From: Shiella aurantiaca
GTDB lineage: Bacteria; Bacteroidota; Bacteroidia; Cytophagales; Cyclobacteriaceae
Reading direction: 5' to 3'
Assembly: GCA_030412945.1 (NCBI GenBank)
Contig: JAUHJS010000002.1
Span: forward strand, 604,701 to 668,700
DNA length: 64,000 nt
Part shown: positions 51,243-59,406 of the stretch, piece after piece
How the letters are laid out: each line of letters starts with the position of its first letter
Position numbering within the stretch: the stretch's first letter is position 1
Made by a program: the position numbers and the translations under genes
The notes under the pieces: generated by a model
The model's input: only the letters and a program-made list of their open reading frames with translations
What the model was told of the DNA's origin: nothing
The model's database searches: none

Positions 51243-52484
51243 ATGCTTTCGCGATTAATAATCATTTGGCTTTTACTATCGGTATTGGGCAGCTTTTCTG
51301 TAAAGCAAGCCTCTCATCCTGTTGAAACCAGCACGCTTCAATACCTTTCCGATGAGCGTTTTGATGCCGAGGGCGCCTATTTTACTTCGGATGCCAAAGG
51401 CTTGCCCGTAGTATGTTGGATAGAGAGAGAGCCCAGCGGCAGTGTGATGGTGTTTAGCCGATGGAATGCCGCTGACGGGCAGTTTGCTAAGCCCATAAAG
51501 ATTGAAGCCAGCCGAGGCTTAACGCCCCACAACGAGAATATGCCCAAGCTGGCCTTTAGAAAAGACGGCAGCCTAGTGGCGGTATTTAGCAATAGCCGCA
51601 GGGTCAATCGGCCCGATGCCATGTTTGAAGGCGAGATTTATTATATCCAATCCTTCGATGATGGTGCCACTTGGACTCCCAAATCCTATGTGCATTCCGA
51701 TACCGCCAGCGGCTATAGCAGAGGCTTTATCGATATTGCCAGACTGGCGGATGGAGAAATTGGAGCCGTATGGCTCGATGGGCGCAAAAAAGATAAATCG
51801 GGCTCCACTTTATATTTTTCAAAAACCCAAGGCAAAAAAGGTTTTGTTACCGATAGGGCCATTTCCGAAAAAGTATGCCAATGCTGTCGCACCGATATTA
51901 GTGTAGATGCCGCAGGCGCTATTCATATTGCCTATCGCGATATTGAAATGGGCCTGGCGGGCAATGAATTGCGCGATATGCACTATATCGTTTCCACCGA
52001 CCAAGGCAAAACCTTTAGCAAAGCCCAGCGCATTGGGGCTGACGACTGGAACATCAGTGCTTGTCCGCACACAGGCCCTAGCATAGCCGCAAGTGCGCAG
52101 AAAGTAGATTTTTTCTGGTTTACGGGAGCCAATCCCAGTGGTATTTATCATAGCTCCACTACCGACAATGGAAAAAGCTTTTCCGATCGCAAGCTCATAA
52201 GCGAGGAAGGCAAACATCCCCAAGCCCTTGCCCTCAGCAGCTCCCTAACGATGCTGCTTATGGATGAAACCTTCAATGAGGGAAGCAACTATTTCAATAG
52301 GGTGGTTTGCCAAAAAGTAGAAAATGGAAAACCCACCCAGCAGCTAGTGATGAGCAAAAATGAGGTGGACGCCCGCTATCCGGTAATCGCTCGATTATCC
52401 GACTCGCAGTGGGTTGGCGCTTGGATGCAAAAGTCAAAAGACGGCAAATGGAGAATCGTTTCTGAGAAAAAATATATAAATTAA
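51243..52484 (+). CDS. exported six-bladed beta-propeller (sialidase-fold) protein with CQCC motif
   Basis: 413 residues from MLSRLIIIWLLLSVLGSFSV, a signal peptide. BNR/Asp-box-like repeats are visible (SFDDGATWTPKSY, STDQGKTFSKAQR, STTDNGKSFSDRK), giving a sialidase-type propeller, but arginine-triad residues of true sialidases are not obvious. A special feature is SEKVCQCCRTDISV near 213, plus DWNISACPHTGPS near 278, which could form a metal or disulfide site. It starts 5 bp after the TonB receptor and ends 5 bp before the NnrS-like gene, so it likely works with them, possibly binding copper in the periplasm. Confidence 0.65.
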   Translation: MLSRLIIIWLLLSVLGSFSVKQASHPVETSTLQYLSDERFDAEGAYFTSDAKGLPVVCWIEREPSGSVMVFSRWNAADGQFAKPIKIEASRGLTPHNENMPKLAFRKDGSLVAVFSNSRRVNRPDAMFEGEIYYIQSFDDGATWTPKSYVHSDTASGYSRGFIDIARLADGEIGAVWLDGRKKDKSGSTLYFSKTQGKKGFVTDRAISEKVCQCCRTDISVDAAGAIHIAYRDIEMGLAGNELRDMHYIVSTDQGKTFSKAQRIGADDWNISACPHTGPSIAASAQKVDFFWFTGANPSGIYHSSTTDNGKSFSDRKLISEEGKHPQALALSSSLTMLLMDETFNEGSNYFNRVVCQKVENGKPTQQLVMSKNEVDARYPVIARLSDSQWVGAWMQKSKDGKWRIVSEKKYIN

Positions 52485-52488
52485 TAAC

Positions 52489-53577
52489 ATGATAAAGGCC
52501 ACCAATCCCTCATCCGGTTTCAAGATTATTTACCTTATACCCTTCGTGCTACTGGCTTTGCTCCTTGGTATGAATGGGGGATTGCTGCGCCTGGGTTGGG
52601 AATTTCCCCTATCCGCCACAGCCGCCAGCCACGGCCTGCTCATGACGGGCAGCTTCATGGGCACACTCATCACCCTTGAGCGCATCAGCACTATGCCCAA
52701 TACAGGATGGCGTATTTTTCCTCTTTCTGGTGCCATTTCGGCTCTTTTTTTCGCCTTGGGTTGGTTTCATGCAGGCCTTGCCGCCTTGCTTTTTGCCAAT
52801 GCCGGACTGCTGCTCTTTTACTTCAAGCAAATGGGTCAGCACAAAGAGCTGTATTGGTATTTGCTGCTGGCGGGTAGCCTGTGTTGGCTCATTGGTACCT
52901 TATTGGTCTGGAAAACCCTCTTCATTCCCCGGGCTGTAGGCTGGTGGATGGCCTTTCTGCTATTTACCATCGTGGGCGAACGCCTGGAGCTTACCCGCTT
53001 TCTTCCCGTGCCTCAAAAGGCATTTTATGCCTTGGCGCTTTTCTTTGGGCTGGTGTTGCTCAGTCTTTTTCTCCCTTTTCATGAAGGAGGCCGCTGGTTG
53101 CTGGGCCTGGCTGTAATCGGCATAGGCCTCTGGCTCAGCCGCTACGATATGGCCCGAATCACCGTGAAGAAAACGGGCTATTACCGCTACATCGGCACCG
53201 CCCTGTACGCGGGCTATGGCTGGTTGATAGCCTTAGGACTAGTGCTGTTTAGCATGGAGGATAGCGCATTCTTTTACGATGTATTTGTGCATGCCTTTTT
53301 CCTCGGTTTTGCCTTTTCCATGATCTGGGCGCATGCCCCACTCATTTTTCCCTCGCTGATCAAAAAGCAAGGACCCGCCTATCACCCCATCATTTGGTTC
53401 GGCTGGAGCCTGTTTCAAATCACGCTACTGGCCCGACTGCTGAGTGCCCTGTTGGGGGCATCCACCTTGCGCCAATGGTTTGGCATGACCAATGGACTCA
53501 GCATTTTCCTTTTGTTTGCGTCTATTGCGTGGTATTATAGCGTTTCACCCAAGCCCAGTTCCGCCAAATCCAATTAG
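52489..53577 (+). CDS. NnrS-like multi-span membrane protein
   Basis: 362 residues with about ten or eleven hydrophobic helices. Motifs ATAASHGLLMTGSFMGTLIT near 45 and DVFVHAFFLGFAFSMIWAHA near 260 place histidines in helices as in NnrS-type heme/copper membrane proteins, which protect against NO stress. FTIVGERLELTRF near 160 is another conserved family feature. Full assignment to NnrS needs a profile search. Ends the long same-strand nos/copper series. Confidence 0.6.
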   Translation: MIKATNPSSGFKIIYLIPFVLLALLLGMNGGLLRLGWEFPLSATAASHGLLMTGSFMGTLITLERISTMPNTGWRIFPLSGAISALFFALGWFHAGLAALLFANAGLLLFYFKQMGQHKELYWYLLLAGSLCWLIGTLLVWKTLFIPRAVGWWMAFLLFTIVGERLELTRFLPVPQKAFYALALFFGLVLLSLFLPFHEGGRWLLGLAVIGIGLWLSRYDMARITVKKTGYYRYIGTALYAGYGWLIALGLVLFSMEDSAFFYDVFVHAFFLGFAFSMIWAHAPLIFPSLIKKQGPAYHPIIWFGWSLFQITLLARLLSALLGASTLRQWFGMTNGLSIFLLFASIAWYYSVSPKPSSAKSN

Positions 53578-53588
53578 TTTTTTCTTTT

Positions 53589-53680
53589 GGGGCAGCGGCC
53601 GGGCTTTCGCTACTCGCCCCTCACGCACAAGGCCTTGGGGGCTCAAACATGCGCTCAATCCCTGCTGCGGTTCATAGGTT
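53589..53680 (+). repeat. GC-rich dispersed repeat, copy B
   Basis: The first 50 bases (GGGGCAGCGGCCGGGCTTTC and on) match copy C at 59407 with one difference. It marks the boundary between the nos cluster and the accessory region. Confidence 0.75.
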
Positions 53681-53701
53681 CCCTTTATTCCCTATTCAAG
53701 C

Positions 53702-53730
53702 TTTGCACTATCGAATCCCTATCGCAGGGT
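53702..53730 (+). repeat. 29-bp direct repeat, left copy
   Basis: TTTGCACTATCGAATCCCTA and the next nine bases recur at 55688-55716 with one mismatch. The two copies bracket the ATPase-nuclease pair. Confidence 0.75.
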
Positions 53731-53764
53731 GTGCAAGCCGCATTAAAAACGGCTGTGTTTTTAT

Positions 53765-53848
53765 AATGGCGAATATCTCCTATATTTAGCATCTATAATG
53801 GACATAGTGGTGTTTATACGGTAGTTGATTGTCAAACTAAAAAGACAG
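53765..53848 (+). repeat. shared upstream element, copy E1
   Basis: Begins AATGGCGAATATCTCCTATA, contains a degenerate palindrome around TATAATGGACATA, then TTTATACGGTAGTT, and ends AAGACAG. A second copy (E2) precedes the PHP-ATPase gene at 61202-61287. In both cases the gene start follows within 52 bp. Confidence 0.7.
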
Positions 53849-53879
53849 CAACAAACTTAAATCAACCTGATCAATTAAT

Positions 53880-53887
53880 TATCTTTG
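53880..53887 (+). promoter_or_regulatory. -7 box TATCTTTG of the ATPase gene
   Basis: Exact match to TAnnTTTG, 12 bp before the ATG, so the mRNA would have a leader of only a few bases. No good -33 TTG is seen. Confidence 0.5.
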
Positions 53888-53899
53888 CGAAAATAAATA

Positions 53900-55078
53900 A
53901 TGAAAGAATCAATACATATAAAGAACTTAGGCCCAATAAAAGATATTTTTATTGAGGATATTAAGCCATTAACTGTTTTAATTGGAGAATCAGGGAGTGG
54001 AAAGAGTACATTAATGAAAGCTATCGCTTTGTTTCGTTGGCTTTATAAAATGCACAACATTCGTTCATACCTTAAAAGAAGTAACGTCTCAAAAAGCCCA
54101 TTTAGATTTAGAATGGATACTTATTTTAAAGACTGCGGATTTGATGAATACCTAAAAAACTATCCTGAAATTATCTATACAGTCGAGTTTTCAGACAACA
54201 GAAAATATACACTTCATTTTGCTAAAAATAAACTGACAGGAACGAGTGATAAGGATTTAATACACGCACAAGATATACATTACAATAAACTTAGCTTTGT
54301 ATCGGAAACAAGAAATATAATTCCACTTTGGGCTGAGAGAGGGGCATCTATGCCGGGGTTAAAATTAGGTTTCTATTTTCATGAGGTTTATAATGATTTC
54401 GATTTAGCCTCTGAAAACATAAAGGAACTAGATATTAACTATTTGAATTTAAAGCTATCAGTTAAAAAAGTTCAATCAGGTAAAAAATATTTTATTCAAG
54501 CTCCAAACAAAGAGTATGAACTAACACTTAAAAATAGTTCATCAGGAACTCAAAATGCTATTCCGGTAACCTTGATAGCAGAACACTTTTCAAAGCACTT
54601 TGACTTTGAAAGAGCATTTAATGAGTCGTTAGTTAAATTCCTCTTTAAGACAGATAATTTAACAGATTTCAAACCTGTTAAAAATCTAGGTGACATCAAA
54701 AAGAAGTTGTATATCCACATAGAAGAACCTGAACTAAGTTTGTTTCCAGAGGCTCAATGTGAATTAATAAGTGATTTGATTTCTAAATGTTTTGTTTCAA
54801 ATTTCAATTCCATAGATTTGATTTTTTCAACCCACAGCCCTTATATAATAAATCACTTAAACCTACTAATCAAAGCATACGACTGCAATCAGTTAGTTGA
54901 TGGTGCAAAAATTGAATTTGAGAAGGTTGCTGTTTACCAAGTGGATGAAGGAAAAATTGAAGATTTGATAGTTAAGAATCAAAGAATTATCAATACCAAT
55001 TCCCTATCAGACACCATCAATAACATTTACGACAAATACAATCAATTAGATAAAGATGGAAGACTTACTGAGAAATGA
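53900..55078 (+). CDS. AAA_15/AAA_21-type ABC ATPase of a two-gene module
   Basis: 392 residues, cytoplasmic. Walker A GESGSGKST at 29-37 after KNLGPIKDIFIEDIKPLTVL; signature-like NSSSGTQNAIPV near 212; Walker B YIHIEEPELSLFPEAQ near 271; and H-loop STHSPYIINHL near 310. These are marks of the OLD/RecF-like ATPases used in many anti-phage systems (for example Septu PtuA, Gabija GajA), but no TOPRIM nuclease domain is fused here. It overlaps the next gene by 23 bp. AT-rich composition and flanking direct repeats indicate horizontal transfer. Confidence 0.8.
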   Translation: MKESIHIKNLGPIKDIFIEDIKPLTVLIGESGSGKSTLMKAIALFRWLYKMHNIRSYLKRSNVSKSPFRFRMDTYFKDCGFDEYLKNYPEIIYTVEFSDNRKYTLHFAKNKLTGTSDKDLIHAQDIHYNKLSFVSETRNIIPLWAERGASMPGLKLGFYFHEVYNDFDLASENIKELDINYLNLKLSVKKVQSGKKYFIQAPNKEYELTLKNSSSGTQNAIPVTLIAEHFSKHFDFERAFNESLVKFLFKTDNLTDFKPVKNLGDIKKKLYIHIEEPELSLFPEAQCELISDLISKCFVSNFNSIDLIFSTHSPYIINHLNLLIKAYDCNQLVDGAKIEFEKVAVYQVDEGKIEDLIVKNQRIINTNSLSDTINNIYDKYNQLDKDGRLTEK

Positions 55079-55658
55079 TTTCACAGCTCATTATGATCTT
55101 CCTGTTTGTTTAAAACCAAATTTGGTAATTCAAACAAACGAGCCATACTTTGAGGTTGAAGACACAACTACAGGAGAAATTACTCTTCATACTATTATTG
55201 GAGGTGGAATGGCACGATTCTCTAATCCAAATTCATTAGTAATTACGATTGTAAATTATGACAAGTTTGTAACGAGTTTGCCCAATAATTTTCAACGAGG
55301 CAAAGGGAGATGCGACATAATTGTATGTGATGATGAAAGAAACTTGGTTTTGGGGGAAATTAAGGATAGTCCTAATATTAAGCAGCATAGGAAAGTAGCT
55401 AAGAGACAGCTATATGAATCACTGGCTACTCTTTTGGCTGTTCCACAGTTTTTAGTACTTTCAAATAATAAGATTGTAAAAAGATGTTGTTATTTTAACA
55501 AGCAGACAAATTCACCAGCTATTCTAACAGTGACCACAGCATTTAACAGACTTTCAACAATTTTTCAAGACGGATTTCGAATGAGCCATCCAGCAGTCGA
55601 AGGGCATGATTTTGAGTTTTGGGAATATTTAGGCGGACATACTTTGAGGTTGACATAA
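55056..55658 (+). CDS. PD-(D/E)XK-like nuclease candidate, partner of the ATPase
   Basis: 200 residues. I do not recognise a named family. The stretch RGKGRCDIIVCDDERNLVLG and then EIKDS has the spacing of a PD-(D/E)XK nuclease core: D87, then E101-x-K103 at the end of a beta strand, followed by a helix (KQHRKVAKRQLYESLATLL) containing a basic/Gln residue. It lacks a signal or membrane segment. Translation begins 23 bp before the ATPase stop, indicating coupling and complex formation. A defence function is inferred from the architecture ATPase plus nuclease; no effector test is possible from sequence. Confidence 0.55.
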   Translation: MEDLLRNDFTAHYDLPVCLKPNLVIQTNEPYFEVEDTTTGEITLHTIIGGGMARFSNPNSLVITIVNYDKFVTSLPNNFQRGKGRCDIIVCDDERNLVLGEIKDSPNIKQHRKVAKRQLYESLATLLAVPQFLVLSNNKIVKRCCYFNKQTNSPAILTVTTAFNRLSTIFQDGFRMSHPAVEGHDFEFWEYLGGHTLRLT

Positions 55659-55687
55659 AGGACGTACGAACTCCCCGCTATCCGAAA

Positions 55688-55716
55688 TTTGCACTATCGA
55701 ATCCCTATCTCAGGGT
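55688..55716 (+). repeat. 29-bp direct repeat, right copy
   Basis: 28 of 29 bases match 53702-53730. It lies 30 bp beyond the nuclease gene, closing the module. Confidence 0.75.
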
Positions 55717-55755
55717 TTTTAACCCGAATTACTAGCCCTTATATTGGTGCTAATG

Positions 55756-55781
55756 CCTGTCAGGTGAAAGTACTTGACAGG
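55756..55781. repeat. short palindrome with TGTCAGGT core
   Basis: CCTGTCAGGT / ACTTGACAGG around GAAAGT. Related to the palindrome at 4714-4737. Dispersed small element of unknown role. Confidence 0.45.
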
Positions 55782-55840
55782 GCGAAAAATGACAACGAGA
55801 AAACTCGATTCTGGATGGATAAAATGGGAAATTGATTACT

Positions 55841-56248
55841 ATGATAAGATTAGTGTTTTATAAATTCATTTTAATGATAGTCGTTGTATTATCACTATCA
55901 TGCTCTAAAAAAGCGGATTATGATTTTATTATTACCAATGGAACGGATTACACAATTAATTCTTTCGTAATAGGTTCAGGTAATGATAGGATTGATGTGA
56001 CCATTATGCCTAATGATACCTCTGAAATAGTCACCTATGAATTTGACGGAACGTTTTTCAATTTTACTGAACCGCTTTTAACATTAGCAGTTAAACAGTA
56101 TTTTGATTCAATCAAACAATATGATTATAATAAAGGTGGAGGGACATCAATTCCGGATTTAAAGGAAGACAGTGAAAATAAGGTTACTATAAAATTAGAC
56201 AAGGAAAGTTCAGTTTCAAATATATTGTTTGAGCTAGAAATCAATTAA
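55841..56248 (+). CDS. small hypothetical lipoprotein
   Basis: 135 residues from ATG 55841 (a TTG 9 bp upstream is ignored). The signal MIRLVFYKFILMIVVVLSLS leads to lipobox SLSCSKK with the acylated Cys near residue 21. The mature part is beta-rich (DYDFIITNGTDYTINSFVIG, KVTIKLDKESSVSNILFELE) with an acidic loop. No family recognised. AT-rich, in the accessory region, and not close enough to any neighbour to suggest an operon. Confidence 0.55.
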   Translation: MIRLVFYKFILMIVVVLSLSCSKKADYDFIITNGTDYTINSFVIGSGNDRIDVTIMPNDTSEIVTYEFDGTFFNFTEPLLTLAVKQYFDSIKQYDYNKGGGTSIPDLKEDSENKVTIKLDKESSVSNILFELEIN

Positions 56249-56311
56249 AAGCTACCCACAACAGCTTCCGCTCTTTTTTCTGTTTCTTAATTGTGCATTA
56301 CTTTACGCAGC

Positions 56312-56428
56312 TGCGTGAGGGATGGCGTGGAAAGCCCGAAGCGGGCGGCTTTGGCGGGCGGCCGGACTTGCAACAACAGCCCGACCTGCGGCTTGGCTTG
56401 GCGGGTTGGGCAGGGCACGCCCCAGTAG
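56312..56428. repeat. GC-rich repeat, divergent copy D
   Basis: GTGAGGGATGGCGTGGAAAG and the following CCCGAAGCGGGCGGC resemble the reverse complement of copies B and C (GTGAGGGGCGAGTAGCGAAA). Multiple short internal inverted repeats. No coding potential. Confidence 0.45.
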
Positions 56429-56478
56429 GGCTTCTGTTTGAGGGCAAAGGTTTTGTCACCTGAGATTTATTTTTCATA

Positions 56479-56504
56479 AACCTGATATTGCTCAGGTTTT
56501 TCTA
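56479..56504 (+). terminator. hairpin with T-run 40 bp before the CoA-transferase gene
   Basis: Stem AACCTGA / TCAGGTT, loop TATTGC, followed by T4CT. It may end transcription from the left, insulating the next gene. Confidence 0.4.
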
Positions 56505-56542
56505 GCACTTGCGTATGCACCTTTGTAGCAAATCTTACGACT

Positions 56543-57796
56543 ATGATTTGTTCTGCTCAAGAGGCTATTAGCCATATTCAATCACATCAGGCGGTATTTG
56601 TACACAGTGTAGCGGCCGTTCCCGAGCACTTGGTGGCCGAGATGGTCAACCAACATGCCCGCCTAAAAGGGGTACAGATTTACCAACTCCATACCGAAGG
56701 CGAAGCGCCTTATGCCGCGCCTGCTTATCAGGATAGTTTTTTTGTGAATGCCTTTTTCATTGGCGCCAATGTGCGCAAGGCTATCAATGAAGGCCGTGGA
56801 AGTTATATTCCCGTGTTCTTGTCTGAAGTGCCGCGCTTGTTCCGTCAGGAGGTGGTGAAACTCGATGTAGCGCTTATCAGCGTGTCGCCTCCCGATGCGC
56901 ACGGCTATTGCTCCCTAGGGCCATCGGTGGATGCCAGTAGGGCGGCCATTGAAAAGGCCAAAATTGTAATTGCGCAGGTGAACAAGCACATGCCCCGTAC
57001 CTTGGGCGATGCCAATATCCACAGCAGCCAAATCAATTATATGGTACCTTTCGACCAGCCCATACATGCCCATGAGCCGGCTCCTTTGTCGGCTACCGAT
57101 CGGCAGATAGGCGCACATGTGGCCAATCTGGTGGATAATGGCGCGACCCTGCAAATGGGTATTGGGAGCATCCCGAATGCCGTATTGGCCAATCTGATGG
57201 GGCACCAAGACCTTGGAATCCATACTGAAATGTTTTCCGATGGCGTATTGCCCTTGGTAGAAAAAGGCGTAATCACCGGACTGCTCAAGAAGAAACACCG
57301 GGGCAAGATTGTGGCCACTTTTGTGATGGGTTCGCAGAAGGTGTACGATTTTATTGATAACAATCCGGCCGTGGTGATGCTCGATGCGCAGTATGTAAAC
57401 GATACGGCCATTATCCGCCAAAACCCCAAAGTAACCGCCATCAATAGTGCTATAGAAATTGATCTTACAGGGCAAGTCTGTGCCGATAGCATTGGCCAGC
57501 GCATGTACTCAGGCGTAGGGGGACAAATGGACTTTATCCGAGGGGCGAGTCTTTCCGAGGGCGGAAAGGCCATCATCGCTTTGCCCTCTACCACTAAGCA
57601 AGGGATTTCGCGCATTTGCACTACTTTGAAAGAAGGTGCGGGCGTAGTGACTACCCGCGCGCACGTGCACTATGTGGTGACGGAATATGGCGTGGCGCAC
57701 TTGTACGGACGCAACCTGCGCGATAGGGCCAAGGCTTTGATTGCCATTGCCCACCCCGACCACCAAGAGAGCCTCGCGCGCGCGGCTGGTTTATAA
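56543..57796 (+). CDS. acetyl-CoA hydrolase / 4-hydroxybutyrate CoA-transferase family
   Basis: 417 residues. Class I CoA-transferase with two domains. Features: VDASRAAIEKAKIVIAQVNK, LQMGIGSIPNAVLANLMGHQ, the catalytic glutamate in GIHTEMFSDGVLPLVEKG near residue 230, and the CoA-binding GVGGQMDFIRGASLSEGGKA near 325. It moves CoA between acetate and another short acid (succinate, 4-hydroxybutyrate or propionate), or hydrolyses acetyl-CoA; sequence does not decide. Transcribed alone; GC content is like the core genome, so it interrupts the accessory DNA. The -7-like CACCTTTG at 56518 has one mismatch. Confidence 0.88.
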   Translation: MICSAQEAISHIQSHQAVFVHSVAAVPEHLVAEMVNQHARLKGVQIYQLHTEGEAPYAAPAYQDSFFVNAFFIGANVRKAINEGRGSYIPVFLSEVPRLFRQEVVKLDVALISVSPPDAHGYCSLGPSVDASRAAIEKAKIVIAQVNKHMPRTLGDANIHSSQINYMVPFDQPIHAHEPAPLSATDRQIGAHVANLVDNGATLQMGIGSIPNAVLANLMGHQDLGIHTEMFSDGVLPLVEKGVITGLLKKKHRGKIVATFVMGSQKVYDFIDNNPAVVMLDAQYVNDTAIIRQNPKVTAINSAIEIDLTGQVCADSIGQRMYSGVGGQMDFIRGASLSEGGKAIIALPSTTKQGISRICTTLKEGAGVVTTRAHVHYVVTEYGVAHLYGRNLRDRAKALIAIAHPDHQESLARAAGL

Positions 57797-57818
57797 AATG
57801 ATATAAAGGAGAAAATAT

Positions 57819-57864
57819 AAATCCCCTGCGGGTTTCTTTAGGATGTTCCGCAGGGGATTTTTTA
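57819..57864. terminator. bidirectional terminator, CoA-transferase / metallo-hydrolase
   Basis: Perfect 13-bp stem AAATCCCCTGCGG / CCGCAGGGGATTT with T-run, shared by the convergent genes. Confidence 0.8.
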
Positions 57865-59010
57865 TGGCTTCACGCTTTCCCACCAAGGCGTATTGGGTAT
57901 GCGGTGGTTCAGCAGCAGTGCTTCCCCAATTTTGGGCGTAGCCGTGGCCAATCCCCGCGATTTGGCTAGCGGAATCGCCCTTTCTACAGGGTCAGTCCAG
58001 CTGTGTAGCGATAAGGTAAAAGCGCCCCAGTGTATGGGCATCATCAGTTTGGCTTGTACATCCTGAGCCGCCTGCACGGTTTCTTCGGGCATCATGTGTA
58101 TATTTTGCCAGCGGGTATCGTATTGGCCGCATTCCATCATGGCGAGGTCAAAAGGGCCGTATTTTTCTCCAATGGTCTTGAAGTGAGGGCCATAGCCGCT
58201 ATCCCCACTGAAATAGATGCGCTCTTTTTCCGTCAGTATCACCCACGAACTCCACAGCGTGCTGTTGCGGTCGGTGAGGCCACGGCCTGAGAAATGGCGC
58301 GAAGGCGTACAGGCTAAGGTAAAACCTTCCACTTGTACCTCGTCCCACCAGTTGAGCTCAGTTACTTTTTCAGGCGCTACGCCCCAGGCAATCAGGTGAT
58401 TGCCCACGCCAAGCGGTGTGTAAAAATGCCCGACTTTATCCTTCAGTTTTTGAATACTACCGTAGTCGAGGTGGTCGTAGTGGTCGTGCGAGAAAAGTAC
58501 AAAGTCGATATAAGGCAATTGTTCAATAGCGATGGGCAATTCCTTGGTAAATCGGCTGGTGCCAAAGGTAGGGTGGGGAGCCGGACTATCGCCCAGCATA
58601 GGGTCGAGCAAAATGTTTTTGCCTTGCATCTCTAGCAAAAAAGCTGAGTGACCAAACCACGTGAGGCGCGTAAGCGTGTCAGTTTTCTGTACAATTTCTA
58701 AAGAATCAATCTTTTCCACCGGAAGCGGCCCTTTGGGCTTTTTGTTCGGAATTCCGTTCCAGTAATCGCGCAAGAGGCTCATCACCGTGCCAAAGTCCAT
58801 ATCCATAGCCGTGGGGATGAGGTTTACAAACACGCCCTTTTCTTTTTCATAATGGCCGGATTGTACATAGCGTGTCACCTGCTCGGGGCTGGGCTTGCCG
58901 CCAAACTGCGGACTCATTTTTATAAACAAAAAGCCGCCTACTCCTATCAGCGCTAGGGCCGAAACAATTCCTATCAACATAATTTTACCTAGTTTTTTTA
59001 ATTTTTTCAT
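57862..59010 (-). CDS. membrane-anchored metallo-beta-lactamase-fold hydrolase (NAPE-PLD/UlaG-like)
   Basis: 382 residues. One N-terminal membrane helix (LGKIMLIGIVSALALIGVGG) is followed by a linker and the MBL domain: TWFGHSAFLLEMQGKNILLD near 117 and LFSHDHYDHLDYGSI near 172, with the metal-binding HxHxDH, later SRHFSGRG, YFSGDSGYG and MPIHWGAFTLSLHSW. This layout is close to N-acyl-phosphatidylethanolamine phospholipase D and related phosphodiesterases. It is coded 5 bp after an arsR gene, with which it likely forms an operon under autoregulation. Confidence 0.87.
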   Translation of the reverse strand: MKKLKKLGKIMLIGIVSALALIGVGGFLFIKMSPQFGGKPSPEQVTRYVQSGHYEKEKGVFVNLIPTAMDMDFGTVMSLLRDYWNGIPNKKPKGPLPVEKIDSLEIVQKTDTLTRLTWFGHSAFLLEMQGKNILLDPMLGDSPAPHPTFGTSRFTKELPIAIEQLPYIDFVLFSHDHYDHLDYGSIQKLKDKVGHFYTPLGVGNHLIAWGVAPEKVTELNWWDEVQVEGFTLACTPSRHFSGRGLTDRNSTLWSSWVILTEKERIYFSGDSGYGPHFKTIGEKYGPFDLAMMECGQYDTRWQNIHMMPEETVQAAQDVQAKLMMPIHWGAFTLSLHSWTDPVERAIPLAKSRGLATATPKIGEALLLNHRIPNTPWWESVKP

Positions 59011-59015
59011 GGGTG

Positions 59016-59318
59016 TTATAATTTTTCGGGCGCGGTAAGCACCTTTTGCACCAGCGCCTGGGTACTGGGGTTTATCGAGGCCGTTACCTGCTTGCCCACA
59101 CGGCTGAGCGTAATAAGTCCGGCATTTTCCAGTTCCTTAATATGGTGCGAAACGGTGGGCGCGCCTATATTCAAGTGATGCGCAATATGGCTTACAAAGC
59201 ATTCCTGCTTATCAATCGCCATTTTATCCTGCTTGTAAATCTGCAAATACAGCGAAAGCCGGTTCTCGTTCGAGAGGGCTTTCATAATCCGCGCCAGGCG
59301 CTTGAGTTCGTCTTCCAT
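59016..59318 (-). CDS. ArsR family repressor
   Basis: 100 residues from MEDELKRLARIMKALSNENR. Winged helix with DKQECFVSHIAHHLNIGAPT and VSHHIKELENAGLITLSRVG. No vicinal Cys metal site of ArsR/SmtB type is seen (a single Cys in QECF), so the inducer is probably not a metal. A perfect palindrome lies upstream at 59323. It regulates itself and the downstream MBL gene in all likelihood. Confidence 0.87.
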   Translation of the reverse strand: MEDELKRLARIMKALSNENRLSLYLQIYKQDKMAIDKQECFVSHIAHHLNIGAPTVSHHIKELENAGLITLSRVGKQVTASINPSTQALVQKVLTAPEKL

Positions 59319-59322
59319 ACAC

Positions 59323-59346
59323 TTCGATACTTTGATGAGTATCGAA
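59323..59346. promoter_or_regulatory. putative ArsR operator
   Basis: TTCGATAC-N8-GTATCGAA, perfect 8-bp arms, located 5-28 bp upstream of the arsR start codon, where binding would block transcription. Confidence 0.6.
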
Positions 59347-59406
59347 ACGAGTTGGTGCACCAAGGGTTTTGAAAAAGTACAAATTTTTTTCAGAAAGGTT
59401 TTCTCT

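Noticed and set aside
51243..52484. Calling the propeller protein a sialidase
   Set aside because: Asp-box-like repeats are present, but the catalytic arginine triad and Tyr/Glu pair are not apparent, and the operon context points to metal handling.
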